Of a stretch of DNA of 64,000 nt, positions 53,706 through 61,390 are shown in pieces (positions within the stretch are counted from its first letter, which is position 1; each line of letters opens with the position of its first letter). Source of the DNA: JAHBXL01 sp964409775. GTDB taxonomy: Bacteria > Planctomycetota > Phycisphaerae > Phycisphaerales > UBA1924. A program made the translations under genes and the position numbers. The notes under the pieces are model-generated. The model did no database searches, had not been told where the DNA came from, and worked only from the letters and a program-made list of their open reading frames with translations. The DNA lies in NCBI GenBank assembly GCA_964409775.1, contig CAYPEI010000014.1, positions 1-64,000 on the forward strand, given 5' to 3'.

Positions 53706-54503
53706 CTACCGCCGCGCGACGACGTAGACGCTGAATGAGTCGCTGAGTTCGTTGCTGTCCTCGATGGGCAGGACGTGGTAGCGGTCGTCGTCGTCGACGG
53801 CTTCGGCGAAGCGCGGGTAGAACTGCACTTCGCGGAAGCCGGCTTCGAGCATGGCGTCGGCGAGTTCGGGGGGGCTCCAGAGGCGCCAGTCGTAGACGAA
53901 GGCATCGGGGAGTTTCAGGGGCTTTTTGCCTGCGGAGCCGGCGCGAACCTCGAAGTGGATGGCGTTCTGGACGCGTGCGCGGAGGGGGTCGGTGGTGCGG
54001 TGCTCCCAGGTGTAGGTGATCTTCTCGCCGGCGGGGCCGTCGACGAGGCGCTTGATGCGGCCGGTGAAGAAGCAGTCGGCGCCGGCGTAGATATCGCAGG
54101 CGAAGAGGCCGCGGGCGGCGAGTCGCGAGCGGGCGTGCTTGAGATAGGCGACCAGCGCCGGGCGTGTGTGGAGTTCGCAGATGGAGAAGTTCTGCACGGT
54201 GATGATGTCGCACCGGTCGCGGACGGCGAGGACATCGGCGAGGATGTAGGTGATGCGACCGGCGGCGCGGGAGTCGGACAGGCCCGGGTCGCGAGATTGC
54301 GCAGCGGCGAGCGTGGCGGCATCGTGATCGACGGCGACCGCGGTGCATCCGGCATGCAGCGCGATCCATGCGCGGGAGATGGCCGCGGAGCCGCAGAAGT
54401 CCTCGCCCAGCGTGCGGGGCGAGCGGCCGTGGATGGCGCGGAGCATTTTGGCGTCGTAATCGGGAGACTGGACGCAGAGTTCGTAGAGAGAGAACTTGTC
54501 CAT
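53706..54503 (-). CDS. Class I SAM-dependent methyltransferase
   Basis: A 265-residue protein. Motif I is TLGEDFCGSAAISRAW, motif post-I AVDHDAATL (Asp binding the ribose), then DIITVQNFSICEL and RSRLAARGLFACDIYAG, a complete Rossmann methylase core. The C-terminal half (TYTWEHRTTDPLRARVQNAIHFEV) resembles small-molecule or histidine-type methylases, but the substrate is unclear. The region before its ATG has no ribosome site: it is a heptamer array that begins one base upstream of the start codon (54505), the edge of the cassette 54505-54973. Confidence 0.85.
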   Translation of the reverse strand: MDKFSLYELCVQSPDYDAKMLRAIHGRSPRTLGEDFCGSAAISRAWIALHAGCTAVAVDHDAATLAAAQSRDPGLSDSRAAGRITYILADVLAVRDRCDIITVQNFSICELHTRPALVAYLKHARSRLAARGLFACDIYAGADCFFTGRIKRLVDGPAGEKITYTWEHRTTDPLRARVQNAIHFEVRAGSAGKKPLKLPDAFVYDWRLWSPPELADAMLEAGFREVQFYPRFAEAVDDDDRYHVLPIEDSNELSDSFSVYVVARR

Positions 54504-54504
54504 T

Positions 54505-54539
54505 GGAAGTGGGAAGTCGGAAGTGGGAAGTCGGAAGTG
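54505..54539 (+). repeat. Left heptamer array of cassette 2
   Basis: Five perfect 7-base units GGAAGTN with N alternating G, C, G, C, G. Confidence 0.88.
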
Positions 54540-54541
54540 AC

Positions 54542-54904
54542 TCATGATCCTGCTCTTTGCCGCTTGGTCGAGACGATCGATGCAACGATCATCGCAGTGA
54601 TCTCGTCGCACTCCTTGAGAAGGGGCGCAAGGCGCGATGGCTTGATCAACCCGGAAGCGCCGAGCAGGTCGAGCCAGTATGCGGACTCGTCGGCCTCCTC
54701 TTCCACGATCGAGAGTTTATTGATGAAGTCCGCACGTGATCTGGCGCGCTTTGCCGCCCGATAGTTCGCGCCTACGGATGTCGCCGATCGGAGGAGTTGC
54801 TTGCCCAACACGCCGCCTACCTGGCACTGCGGCAGAGCCTGGACTAGGCGAATGACGCGCAACGCGAATTCTCGGGTGCGGATCTTCAGGTCGGTGTTGG
54901 CCAT
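54542..54904 (-). CDS. Four-helix-bundle protein, 23S rRNA IVP (S23) family
   Basis: A 120-residue protein, the same length as the one at 20688-21050 but clearly diverged. Family features: IRTREFALRVIRLVQALP (helix 1), VLGKQLLRSATSVGANYRAAKRARSRADF (helix 2; key part QLLRSATSVGANYRAA), IVEEEADESAYWLDLL and LLKECDEITAMIVASI. ATG at 54904. It probably binds nucleic acid as a pentameric bundle, as known relatives do. It is read towards the methyltransferase gene and could share its transcript. Confidence 0.9.
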   Translation of the reverse strand: MANTDLKIRTREFALRVIRLVQALPQCQVGGVLGKQLLRSATSVGANYRAAKRARSRADFINKLSIVEEEADESAYWLDLLGASGLIKPSRLAPLLKECDEITAMIVASIVSTKRQRAGS

Positions 54905-54938
54905 CAGGCCAGTTTACAGCATCAAGGGGCACACACAC

Positions 54939-54973
54939 CATCCGACATCCGACATCCCGCATCTCACTTCCGA
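54939..54973 (-). repeat. Right heptamer array of cassette 2
   Basis: Five 7-base units; on the minus strand they are GGATGTC-like in most units, with GGAAGTG at the outer end, echoing the left array. It is inverted relative to 54505-54539. Confidence 0.8.
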
Positions 54974-54978
54974 GTTCG

Positions 54979-56427
54979 TCAGGCCATCCGGACCCACCTG
55001 AAGAGCGTGCGGAGGTTGGGCGGCTTGCCGTACATGAGGACGCCGACGCGGAAGATCTTGGCGCTGACCCATGCGCAGAACGCGGCGGTGAGGACGCCGA
55101 TGAGGATGGAGACCCAGACCTGCCATGCGGGGGGCGGCTCTGCGCCGGTGATGCGGATGACCATGACGAAGGGGTTGATGCCGGGGATGAAGGACAGCAC
55201 CTGGGCGAAGGCGGAGTTGGGTGCGCGGCTGATGGGGAGCCAGAGGAGCCAGGGCGTCATGACGACGAGCATGACGGGGGTCATGAGCGTCTGGGCTTCG
55301 CGGAGTTCGGTGACCGCGCTGCCGATCGCCGCGAACATGGAGCCGATGATGAAGTAGGCGATGAGGAAGAAGAGGATCATGTAGACGATCGCGAAGGGAT
55401 CGACGAGGTGTCCCATGCTGAAGGCGATCAGGCCGGCGATGCCCATGCCGGAGTAGATGACGAGGATGAGCAGGCCGACGCACAACTGCCCGGTGATCTT
55501 GCCGAGCATGAGTTGGAGGGGCGAGACCGCGGAGAGGATGACCTCCATGACGCGGCTGCTCTTTTCCTCGATGGTGGTGGTGAGGAGCATCTGTCCGCTG
55601 GACATGACGGCGATGAGGAGGAGGGCCATGAACGCCGCGGGGATCATCATCTGGAGCGGCCCCGCGCTGGACTTCTCGCCGGTGGCGGTGACGACCTTCT
55701 CGGCGGCGCCGGGGGTGGAGAGGAGTTTGCGGATGTCCTCGGCCTTGAGCCCTGCGGCGGCGAAACGGGGATCGGTGACGACCCGTGCGTCGACGATGGC
55801 GTCGCCGATGCGTCGGTGGATGCGCTCGCGGATCTCGAAGTCGACCTTCTCGGGCCAGAAGGACTGGATCTCGTCGTAGCCGCCGCCGGGCTTTCCGAAC
55901 ACGGCTTCCCGCGGCACGATCACCAGGCCGATGGTCGCGTCGGGCAGGCCCGGGCGCTTGTCGGCGGCGTGGATGTCGGTGCGGCCGAGGGCATCCTTGA
56001 CGGACTGGATCGTGGCGTCGTCGGTGCCGGCGGGGAGCAGGTCGATGGAGATCCGGCCGATCTTGGCGATGGCCTTGTCGATCTCGCCCTCGACCATGCC
56101 GCGGGCCATGGCTTTCTGTGAGGGATCGATGGGCATCTGCTCGAGGGACTTGTCCATGGCCTGGGCGAGGGCGGCCTGGACCTTTGCCTTTTCGGCGGCG
56201 GCCGCGGCGGGGGAGAAGCGATCGACGATGCCGGGGCCGGCGACGCCGGTGCGGTCGACGACGGCGAGTTTTCCGGTGAGTTGGGGGCCCTTGAGGTTGC
56301 GGGTGAGGGCGATGCCGCCGATGGCGACGACCATGATCACCGGCGTGAGGAGCACGCCGATGATGAAGCCCTTGGTCAGGACCGTGGAGGAAAACTCACG
56401 CCAGGCGATCTGGAGCACTCGGATCAC
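54979..56427 (-). CDS. ABC-2 type exporter permease (NatB-like)
   Basis: A 482-residue membrane protein. One helix at the N-terminus (GFIIGVLLTPVIMVVAIGGIAL), a large extracytoplasmic domain (about 45-250), then the ABC-2 core of about five helices with TIEEKSSRVMEVILSAVSPLQLMLGKI (key part EEKSSRVMEVILS), a signature of NatB-type permeases. In that family the pair exports Na+ or other substrates. Its start overlaps the ATPase stop by four bases, so they are coupled. Its stop lies 5 bases from the cassette at 54505-54973. Confidence 0.9.
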   Translation of the reverse strand: MIRVLQIAWREFSSTVLTKGFIIGVLLTPVIMVVAIGGIALTRNLKGPQLTGKLAVVDRTGVAGPGIVDRFSPAAAAAEKAKVQAALAQAMDKSLEQMPIDPSQKAMARGMVEGEIDKAIAKIGRISIDLLPAGTDDATIQSVKDALGRTDIHAADKRPGLPDATIGLVIVPREAVFGKPGGGYDEIQSFWPEKVDFEIRERIHRRIGDAIVDARVVTDPRFAAAGLKAEDIRKLLSTPGAAEKVVTATGEKSSAGPLQMMIPAAFMALLLIAVMSSGQMLLTTTIEEKSSRVMEVILSAVSPLQLMLGKITGQLCVGLLILVIYSGMGIAGLIAFSMGHLVDPFAIVYMILFFLIAYFIIGSMFAAIGSAVTELREAQTLMTPVMLVVMTPWLLWLPISRAPNSAFAQVLSFIPGINPFVMVIRITGAEPPPAWQVWVSILIGVLTAAFCAWVSAKIFRVGVLMYGKPPNLRTLFRWVRMA

Positions 56428-57416
56428 TTGCCAGCCTCCTCTCCGCCGGTGGCGCCGACGGCGGCGCGGAGGGTCTCGGCCTCCTCGTGGCTGGCCCCGG
56501 AACCTTCGACCAGCGAGATGAAGACGTCTTCGAGCGTGACGCGCTTGAGTTCGACGCGGCGGATGGGCGCCTCGCGGACGATGGCGCCCATGACCTCGCG
56601 GGGATCGGCGTGGTCTTCGAGGTGGAGTTCGAATCCGTCGCGGGTGGGCTGGATGCGGCTGATGCCGCGGACGGTCTCGAGCCGGAGTTCGGCGGTCGAG
56701 CCGTCACCGTTCGCGGCGGGCTCGACGATGATGGTGCGCGGGTCGAAGCGGTCGCGGATCTCGCCGAGGGTGGCATCGAGGACCTTTACGCCCTGGTGGA
56801 TCATGAACACGCGGTCGCAGAGTTGCTCGGCCTCGTACATGGCGTGGGTGGAGAAGATGATGGTTCGCCCGGCGCGGTGCTGCTCGTCGATGAGCGTCCG
56901 CATCAGTCGGCGATTGACCGGGTCGAGTCCGGAGAAGACCTCGTCGAGGATGAGCAGGTCGGGCTCGTGGATGACGGCGGCGATGAACTGGACCTTCTGC
57001 TGCATGCCCTTGGAGAGTTCCTCGCAGCGCTTGCGTGCGTTCTCGGCCAGGCCCATGCGGTCGAGCCAGCCGTGGACCTTGCGCTTGAGTGCGGCGCCGC
57101 CGTCCACGCCCTTGAGGCGGGCCATGTAGGTGAGGAAGGCGGCGACCTTCATCTTGCGGTAGACGCCGCGTTCTTCGGGGAGGTAGCCGATTCGGTCCTT
57201 GCTGCGGTCGGCGCTGGGCTGGCCGAGGACGGAGAGTTCGCCGGAGTCGGGGAAGATGATCGACATGATCATCCGGATGGTGGTGGTCTTGCCTGCGCCG
57301 TTGGGGCCGATGAAGCCGCACAGCGAGCCGGTCGGGACGACCAGGTGGAGATCGCGCACGGCGACCTTGGGTCCGAAGGTCTTGGTCAGTCCGGAGATGA
57401 CGACGGCGTTGGTCAT
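56424..57416 (-). CDS. ABC transporter ATP-binding protein (NatA-like)
   Basis: A 330-residue cytoplasmic ATPase. Walker A GPNGAGKTTTIR (about 38), Q loop with IGYLPEERGVYRKM, signature LSKGMQQKVQF (about 130), Walker B LLILDEVFSGLDP, and H loop STHAMYEAEQL. The last 100 residues are the extra domain usual in NatA/CcmA-like proteins. First gene of the pair with the permease. A heptamer array lies 20 bases upstream of its start. Confidence 0.93.
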   Translation of the reverse strand: MTNAVVISGLTKTFGPKVAVRDLHLVVPTGSLCGFIGPNGAGKTTTIRMIMSIIFPDSGELSVLGQPSADRSKDRIGYLPEERGVYRKMKVAAFLTYMARLKGVDGGAALKRKVHGWLDRMGLAENARKRCEELSKGMQQKVQFIAAVIHEPDLLILDEVFSGLDPVNRRLMRTLIDEQHRAGRTIIFSTHAMYEAEQLCDRVFMIHQGVKVLDATLGEIRDRFDPRTIIVEPAANGDGSTAELRLETVRGISRIQPTRDGFELHLEDHADPREVMGAIVREAPIRRVELKRVTLEDVFISLVEGSGASHEEAETLRAAVGATGGEEAGK

Positions 57417-57435
57417 GGGGAGGGAAAGGCTAGCA

Positions 57436-57470
57436 GGAGTGCGGAATGCGGAATGCGGAGTGCGGATTGA
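57436..57470 (+). repeat. Heptamer tandem array, five units
   Basis: Five 7-base steps of the form GGARTGC, the last degenerate (GGATTGA). It lies in the divergent region between the ABC ATPase and prfA. Confidence 0.85.
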
Positions 57471-57572
57471 AAAGGTGGGGTGGGGGTCTGTGGCGCCCGG
57501 TGCAGGCGTGGGAGTCGGTCGGCGGGACTTTCAAACAGCAATCCGTGTATTCGGAAATCGCTACCATCGCCC

Positions 57573-58670
57573 ATGCCCTCGACCGCACTGCCGCCTGCCC
57601 TATTTGCCCGTCTTGACGAGTTGTCGAAGCAACTCGACGAGATGGAGGCGAAGATGGGCGATCCGGACTTTGTGACCGATCACAAGGCGGTGCGTGAACT
57701 TTCGATCAAGAAGGCCGCGATCGAGGGGATGGTGGGGGACTACCGCACGTACAAGTCATTGGTGAAAGAAACGGAGGAGTTGCGGGGTGCGGTCTCGGGC
57801 GCGGGAGGGGACAAGGAGTTTGCGGAGTTGGCGCGGGCGGAACTGCCGGCGGTCGAAGCGCGGGCGGAGTCGCTGATCGAGAGGATCAAGTCGGCGCTGG
57901 TGAACGCGGAGGACCGGGCGGTGGGGTCGGTGATGCTGGAGATCCGGGCAGGGACGGGGGGCGATGAGGCGTGCCTGTGGGCACGGGACCTTCTGGAGAT
58001 GTATCAGAAGTATGCGGGGCGGAAGGGGTGGGCGTTCGAGGTTCTGGAACTGACGCCGGAGCCGGGCGTGGGCGGCATCCGCGCGGCGGTGATCAATGTT
58101 CGCGGCGAGGGCGTGTGGAGCGAACTGGCGTTTGAGGCGGGGGTGCATTCGGTGAAGCGGGTGCCGGCGACGGAGGCGCAGGGACGGATTCACACGTCGA
58201 CGGCGACGGTGGCCGCGCTGCCGGAGCCGGAAGAGGTTCAGGTGAAGATCGACTGGAACAACGACGTGTTTGAGGATGTGACGACGTCGCAGGGGCCGGG
58301 CGGGCAGAACGTGAACAAGGTGGCGACGGCGGTGAAACTGGTTCACAAGCCGACGGGGATTGAAGTGAAGATGCAGGAGAGCAAGAGTCAGCAGCAGAAC
58401 CGTGCCGCGGCGAGGCGGCTGCTGATGGCGCGGGTGTATGAGATGGAGCGGCGGAAGGCGCACGAGGCGCGGTCGAGCGCGCGGCGGGAGCAGATCGGGA
58501 GCGGGGAGCGGAGCGAGAAGATCCGGACGTATCGCTTCAAGGACGGGATCGTCGCGGATGAGCGGCTGCCGGGCGAGTATCCGGTGCGGGACATCGTGGC
58601 GGGGGATATGGGGAAGTTGTTCAAGGATCTTGTGGAGCAGGAGACGACGCGGAGGCTTGGGGAACTTTGA
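57573..58670 (+). CDS. prfA: Peptide chain release factor 1
   Basis: A 365-residue factor that ends translation at UAA and UAG. The stop-codon reading motif is the RF1 tripeptide P-A-T in RVPATEAQGRIHTST; the peptidyl-hydrolysis motif is GGQ in SQGPGGQNVNKVATAVKL. The N-terminal helices (LFARLDELSKQLDEMEAKMGD) and C-terminal end (RTYRFKDGIVADERL) are normal. ATG at 57573 (MPSTALPP) is chosen by alignment of the first helix; the frame begins earlier at 57480. No prmC follows; the next gene is convergent. Confidence 0.94.
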   Translation: MPSTALPPALFARLDELSKQLDEMEAKMGDPDFVTDHKAVRELSIKKAAIEGMVGDYRTYKSLVKETEELRGAVSGAGGDKEFAELARAELPAVEARAESLIERIKSALVNAEDRAVGSVMLEIRAGTGGDEACLWARDLLEMYQKYAGRKGWAFEVLELTPEPGVGGIRAAVINVRGEGVWSELAFEAGVHSVKRVPATEAQGRIHTSTATVAALPEPEEVQVKIDWNNDVFEDVTTSQGPGGQNVNKVATAVKLVHKPTGIEVKMQESKSQQQNRAAARRLLMARVYEMERRKAHEARSSARREQIGSGERSEKIRTYRFKDGIVADERLPGEYPVRDIVAGDMGKLFKDLVEQETTRRLGEL

Positions 58671-58725
58671 ATCGCGGGTGAGTGGCGTTGGACCGGCGCC
58701 GCCGCCGCGGGGCGGGTGAACGAGA

Positions 58726-59481
58726 TCAGCGGGCGACTCCGAGGTGCGCGGCGAGGTCGGCGCGGAGGCACTCGACTTCGCTCCGGAGGCGTTCGAGCCC
58801 TGCATCGGGGCCGAGCGCTTTGAGTTCGTGGTAGGGGATGGGCTTTCCGAATGAGACGCCGATGCGGTGCCCGAAGAGGCGCGGGAAGTGGCTGGTGCGG
58901 GGCCAGGAGTCGAAGGCGCCCTCGATGGCCGCGGGCATGACGTCGACCTTGGCGCGGGAGAGCAGGACCCATGCGCCGCGCTTGAACTGCCGGATGTGAC
59001 CATCGGGGGAGCGTGTGCCCTCGGGGAAGATGAGCGTGAGGCGGCCCTTCTTGAGTTCGGCGATGGCCGTGCGGATCGCGGCGGCGTCGCCCTCGTCTTC
59101 CTTGATGGGGATCGAGCCGAGGCCGAGGAGGAGTTGCTTCAACCCGGGGACTTTGAAAAGTCCTTCGCGCGCGATGGAGGCCATGTTGCGGGTGCGGAAG
59201 GCGATGCCGATGACCGGGGGGTCCCAGTGGGACTGGTGATTGGCGACGACGAGCAGGCCTCCGGCGGGCGGCAGATTGGAGGAGCCGTAGAAGCGCAGCC
59301 TGAAGAGGAGCGTGGCGATGACCATGACCACCCAGTAGCAGAATCGGTAGAAGGTGATCTGCCAGAGCGGCTGGGGCGGATCGAGCCTGCGGAGCCGATC
59401 GAGGGCCCGGGGCGGGACGTTCGGCGGCTGGTGCGCGGCGGGGCGCGAGTCGGTGGTGATCGGAGAGTCGGGAGCGTCCAT
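58726..59481 (-). CDS. 1-acylglycerol-3-phosphate O-acyltransferase family protein (PlsC-like)
   Basis: A 251-residue membrane-associated acyltransferase of phospholipid synthesis. Catalytic motif VVANHQSHWDPP (N-H-x4-D), the substrate block FPEGTRSPDG, then VDVMPAAIEGAF. A hydrophobic segment precedes the domain (RFCYWVVMVIATLLFRLRF). ATG at 59481, five bases after the cmk stop, so the two are cotranscribed, an arrangement common in bacteria (cmk-plsC). Convergent with prfA. Confidence 0.9.
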   Translation of the reverse strand: MDAPDSPITTDSRPAAHQPPNVPPRALDRLRRLDPPQPLWQITFYRFCYWVVMVIATLLFRLRFYGSSNLPPAGGLLVVANHQSHWDPPVIGIAFRTRNMASIAREGLFKVPGLKQLLLGLGSIPIKEDEGDAAAIRTAIAELKKGRLTLIFPEGTRSPDGHIRQFKRGAWVLLSRAKVDVMPAAIEGAFDSWPRTSHFPRLFGHRIGVSFGKPIPYHELKALGPDAGLERLRSEVECLRADLAAHLGVAR

Positions 59482-59486
59482 CGGTG

Positions 59487-60221
59487 CTACGCGACAGGGA
59501 CACGCAGGCGGACCTGCTCTTCGAGCGCGCTGACGACCTGGTCGAACGTCAGGCTGGAGGTGTCGATCCGGATGGCGTCCTCGGGGCACATGAGGGGTCC
59601 GTCGCGGCGGGTAGAGTCGGAGAGGTCTCGGGCGACGATTTCCTTGAGGAGGGAGGCGAGTTCGGAGGCCTCGCCGCGGATCGAGCCTGCGGCGACCAAC
59701 TGCTCGAAGCGGCGTTTGGCGCGCACCTCGGCGGAAGCATCGAGATAGAACTTCACATTGGCATCGGGGAAGACGATCGAGCCCTGGTCGCGGCCCTCGG
59801 TCACGAGCCTGGGGTGGGCGGAGCCGATGGCCCGCTGCTTGCGGACCATGTCGCGGCGGAGGGCGGGGATGGCGGAGACGGGCGAGACGAGGCGTGTGAC
59901 ATCGGCCTCGCGGATGCGGCTCATCATGGAGCGGCCGGCGCAGATGAGTTCGGGCGGGTCCGTGGTCCAGTCGAAGCGCATGTCCTGGGCGGCGACCTTG
60001 GCGACGAGTTCGTCAGGTGATGCGAGGGTGATTCCGGCGTCGAGGGCGACGGCGGCCGCGGCGCGGTACATCGCCCCGGTGTCGAGGAACTCGAGTCCGA
60101 GTCGCTTGGCGAGCGCCCGGGCGACGGAGGACTTGCCGGTTCCGGCGGGGCCGTCGATGGTGATGATGAGACGCGGGGCAGCGCCTGCGGCGGGCTCCCG
60201 GGATGTTGGGCGTTTGGACAT
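59487..60221 (-). CDS. cmk: Cytidylate kinase
   Basis: A 244-residue kinase that phosphorylates CMP and dCMP. P loop TIDGPAGTGKSSVARALA, then LEFLDTGAMYRA (CMP site), and the typical end LVTEGRDQGSIVFPDANVKFYLDAS (key part VTEGRDQGSIVFPDA) plus RDLSDSTRRDGPL. ATG at 60221 has GAGGAC upstream and gives the usual length; an ATG at 60317 overlaps the preceding stop (ATGA) and would add 32 unconserved residues. Middle gene of the isomerase-cmk-plsC operon. Confidence 0.92.
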   Translation of the reverse strand: MSKRPTSREPAAGAAPRLIITIDGPAGTGKSSVARALAKRLGLEFLDTGAMYRAAAAVALDAGITLASPDELVAKVAAQDMRFDWTTDPPELICAGRSMMSRIREADVTRLVSPVSAIPALRRDMVRKQRAIGSAHPRLVTEGRDQGSIVFPDANVKFYLDASAEVRAKRRFEQLVAAGSIRGEASELASLLKEIVARDLSDSTRRDGPLMCPEDAIRIDTSSLTFDQVVSALEEQVRLRVPVA

Positions 60222-60313
60222 GTCCTCAGCCTCGGCGTGCACCTTCACGCTGACGGGCGCGGCAGGAAGCGGTGGGAGGGATGAGGCTCCACGGAGTGTG
60301 GCGGGGTTTGCGG

Positions 60314-61147
60314 TCATGGCTGGTCGGTCACCTCCACGCCGACGACGGACTCTAGCACGGCCTTGGAATCGCGGATGCCCTTCTCGGGGTCGCCCTCGCC
60401 GCGATAGTCGATGGCGAGGGTGCCGGTGTAGCCGACGGCGATGACGGTGCGGGTAAACTCGACGAGATCGTAACCCTGATGCTCGGGGCCCTTTTTGCCG
60501 CTCTTGAAGCCGATCGTGGAGGCGGTGACCGCAGAGGCGTATGGGGTCAGGCGGCGGAGATAGGCAAGGGGGTCGGGGGCGGCGGCGGCGGTCTGGTAGT
60601 CGGGGTAGGTGCCGATGCGGAAACCGCCGACGCGCTTGATGAGGTCGGTGAGGCGGTCGGGATCGGACGTGACGCCCTTGCCGGACCCGATGAGCAGGTT
60701 GACCTCGCGTTTTTCGGCGACGGACATGACCTTGCGGATCCGCTCGGCGGCGAGGTCGAAGGCGTCGTCTTCGGCCTCGTCGGCATCCTGGGCGATGAAC
60801 AACGCCGCGGAGTTGCAGCCGAGGCGGTGGGCGGCCTGAACGACGCGGGTCATGCGCTCGATGGCATCATCGCCCTTGGTGTCGTTGCCGGAGAAGAAGG
60901 GCAGGGGCTCGGGCCGGACGAGGACCAGGCACGGGCAGGAGGCCTTGTCGGCGGCGTCGCGGAGGGCGTCGAGTTGGGGGACATCGGCGCCGGCGAGGAG
61001 GTCGGTCGAGACGTTGAGGCCGTGGAGGCCGAGGGTTTCGCGGACGTATCGGGGCAGGTCGCGCAGGAGCATGGATCCGGCGGCGGGGCGACCCGGCTTG
61101 AGCCAGAGTTTGGAGCGGAGGGAGCCTGCGGCCAGCGTCAGCAGCAT
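60314..61147 (-). CDS. TIM-barrel sugar-phosphate isomerase/epimerase-like protein
   Basis: A 277-residue protein of the xylose-isomerase-like AP-endonuclease 2 superfamily. The barrel pattern is visible: LGLHGLNVSTDLL, CPCLVLVRPEPLPFF, RLGCNSAALFI, VNLLIGSGKGVTSDPDRL, FRIGTYPDY and TGTLAIDYRGEGDPEKGI, the last two holding likely metal ligands (Asp, Glu). Substrate unknown. First gene of the operon; its end overlaps the alternative cmk start. A hydrophobic start (MLLTLAAGSL) is strand 1, not a signal peptide. Confidence 0.75.
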   Translation of the reverse strand: MLLTLAAGSLRSKLWLKPGRPAAGSMLLRDLPRYVRETLGLHGLNVSTDLLAGADVPQLDALRDAADKASCPCLVLVRPEPLPFFSGNDTKGDDAIERMTRVVQAAHRLGCNSAALFIAQDADEAEDDAFDLAAERIRKVMSVAEKREVNLLIGSGKGVTSDPDRLTDLIKRVGGFRIGTYPDYQTAAAAPDPLAYLRRLTPYASAVTASTIGFKSGKKGPEHQGYDLVEFTRTVIAVGYTGTLAIDYRGEGDPEKGIRDSKAVLESVVGVEVTDQP

Positions 61148-61390
61148 GGTGCGGACTGTAGCACAAACCCCTGCCGACGCGTCGGGCGGAGCCGGCGGCC
61201 GTGCGAAGTGTGGATGACCGGGGCCCGGCGCTCCGGAGGGACCGCACCTCCCAACGCTTTCTCATCGGCAGATGGGGTTCCCGGACGATGAACTTTCGGC
61301 TATGCTGTCCGCTTCGTTTCCGGCGCGGAGTTGCCGGCGTTGGCGGTGGGTCGGGAAGGGGGAGGGGGGCGACACGGAGGTTGCCGCGCG

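Larger units (their letters stand above)
54505..54973 (-). mobile_element. Candidate mobile cassette 2: inverted heptamer arrays around an S23-family gene
   Basis: A 469-bp unit with the same plan as 20643-21092. The left array (54505-54539, five GGAAGTN units) and right array (54939-54973, inverted, GGATGTC-like units with a GGAAGTG) bracket one four-helix-bundle gene. The right array ends 5 bases from the stop codon of the ABC permease; the left array starts one base from the start codon of the methyltransferase; all three genes are on the minus strand. The heptamer words differ from those of cassette 1, while size, gene family and position agree. Confidence 0.6.
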
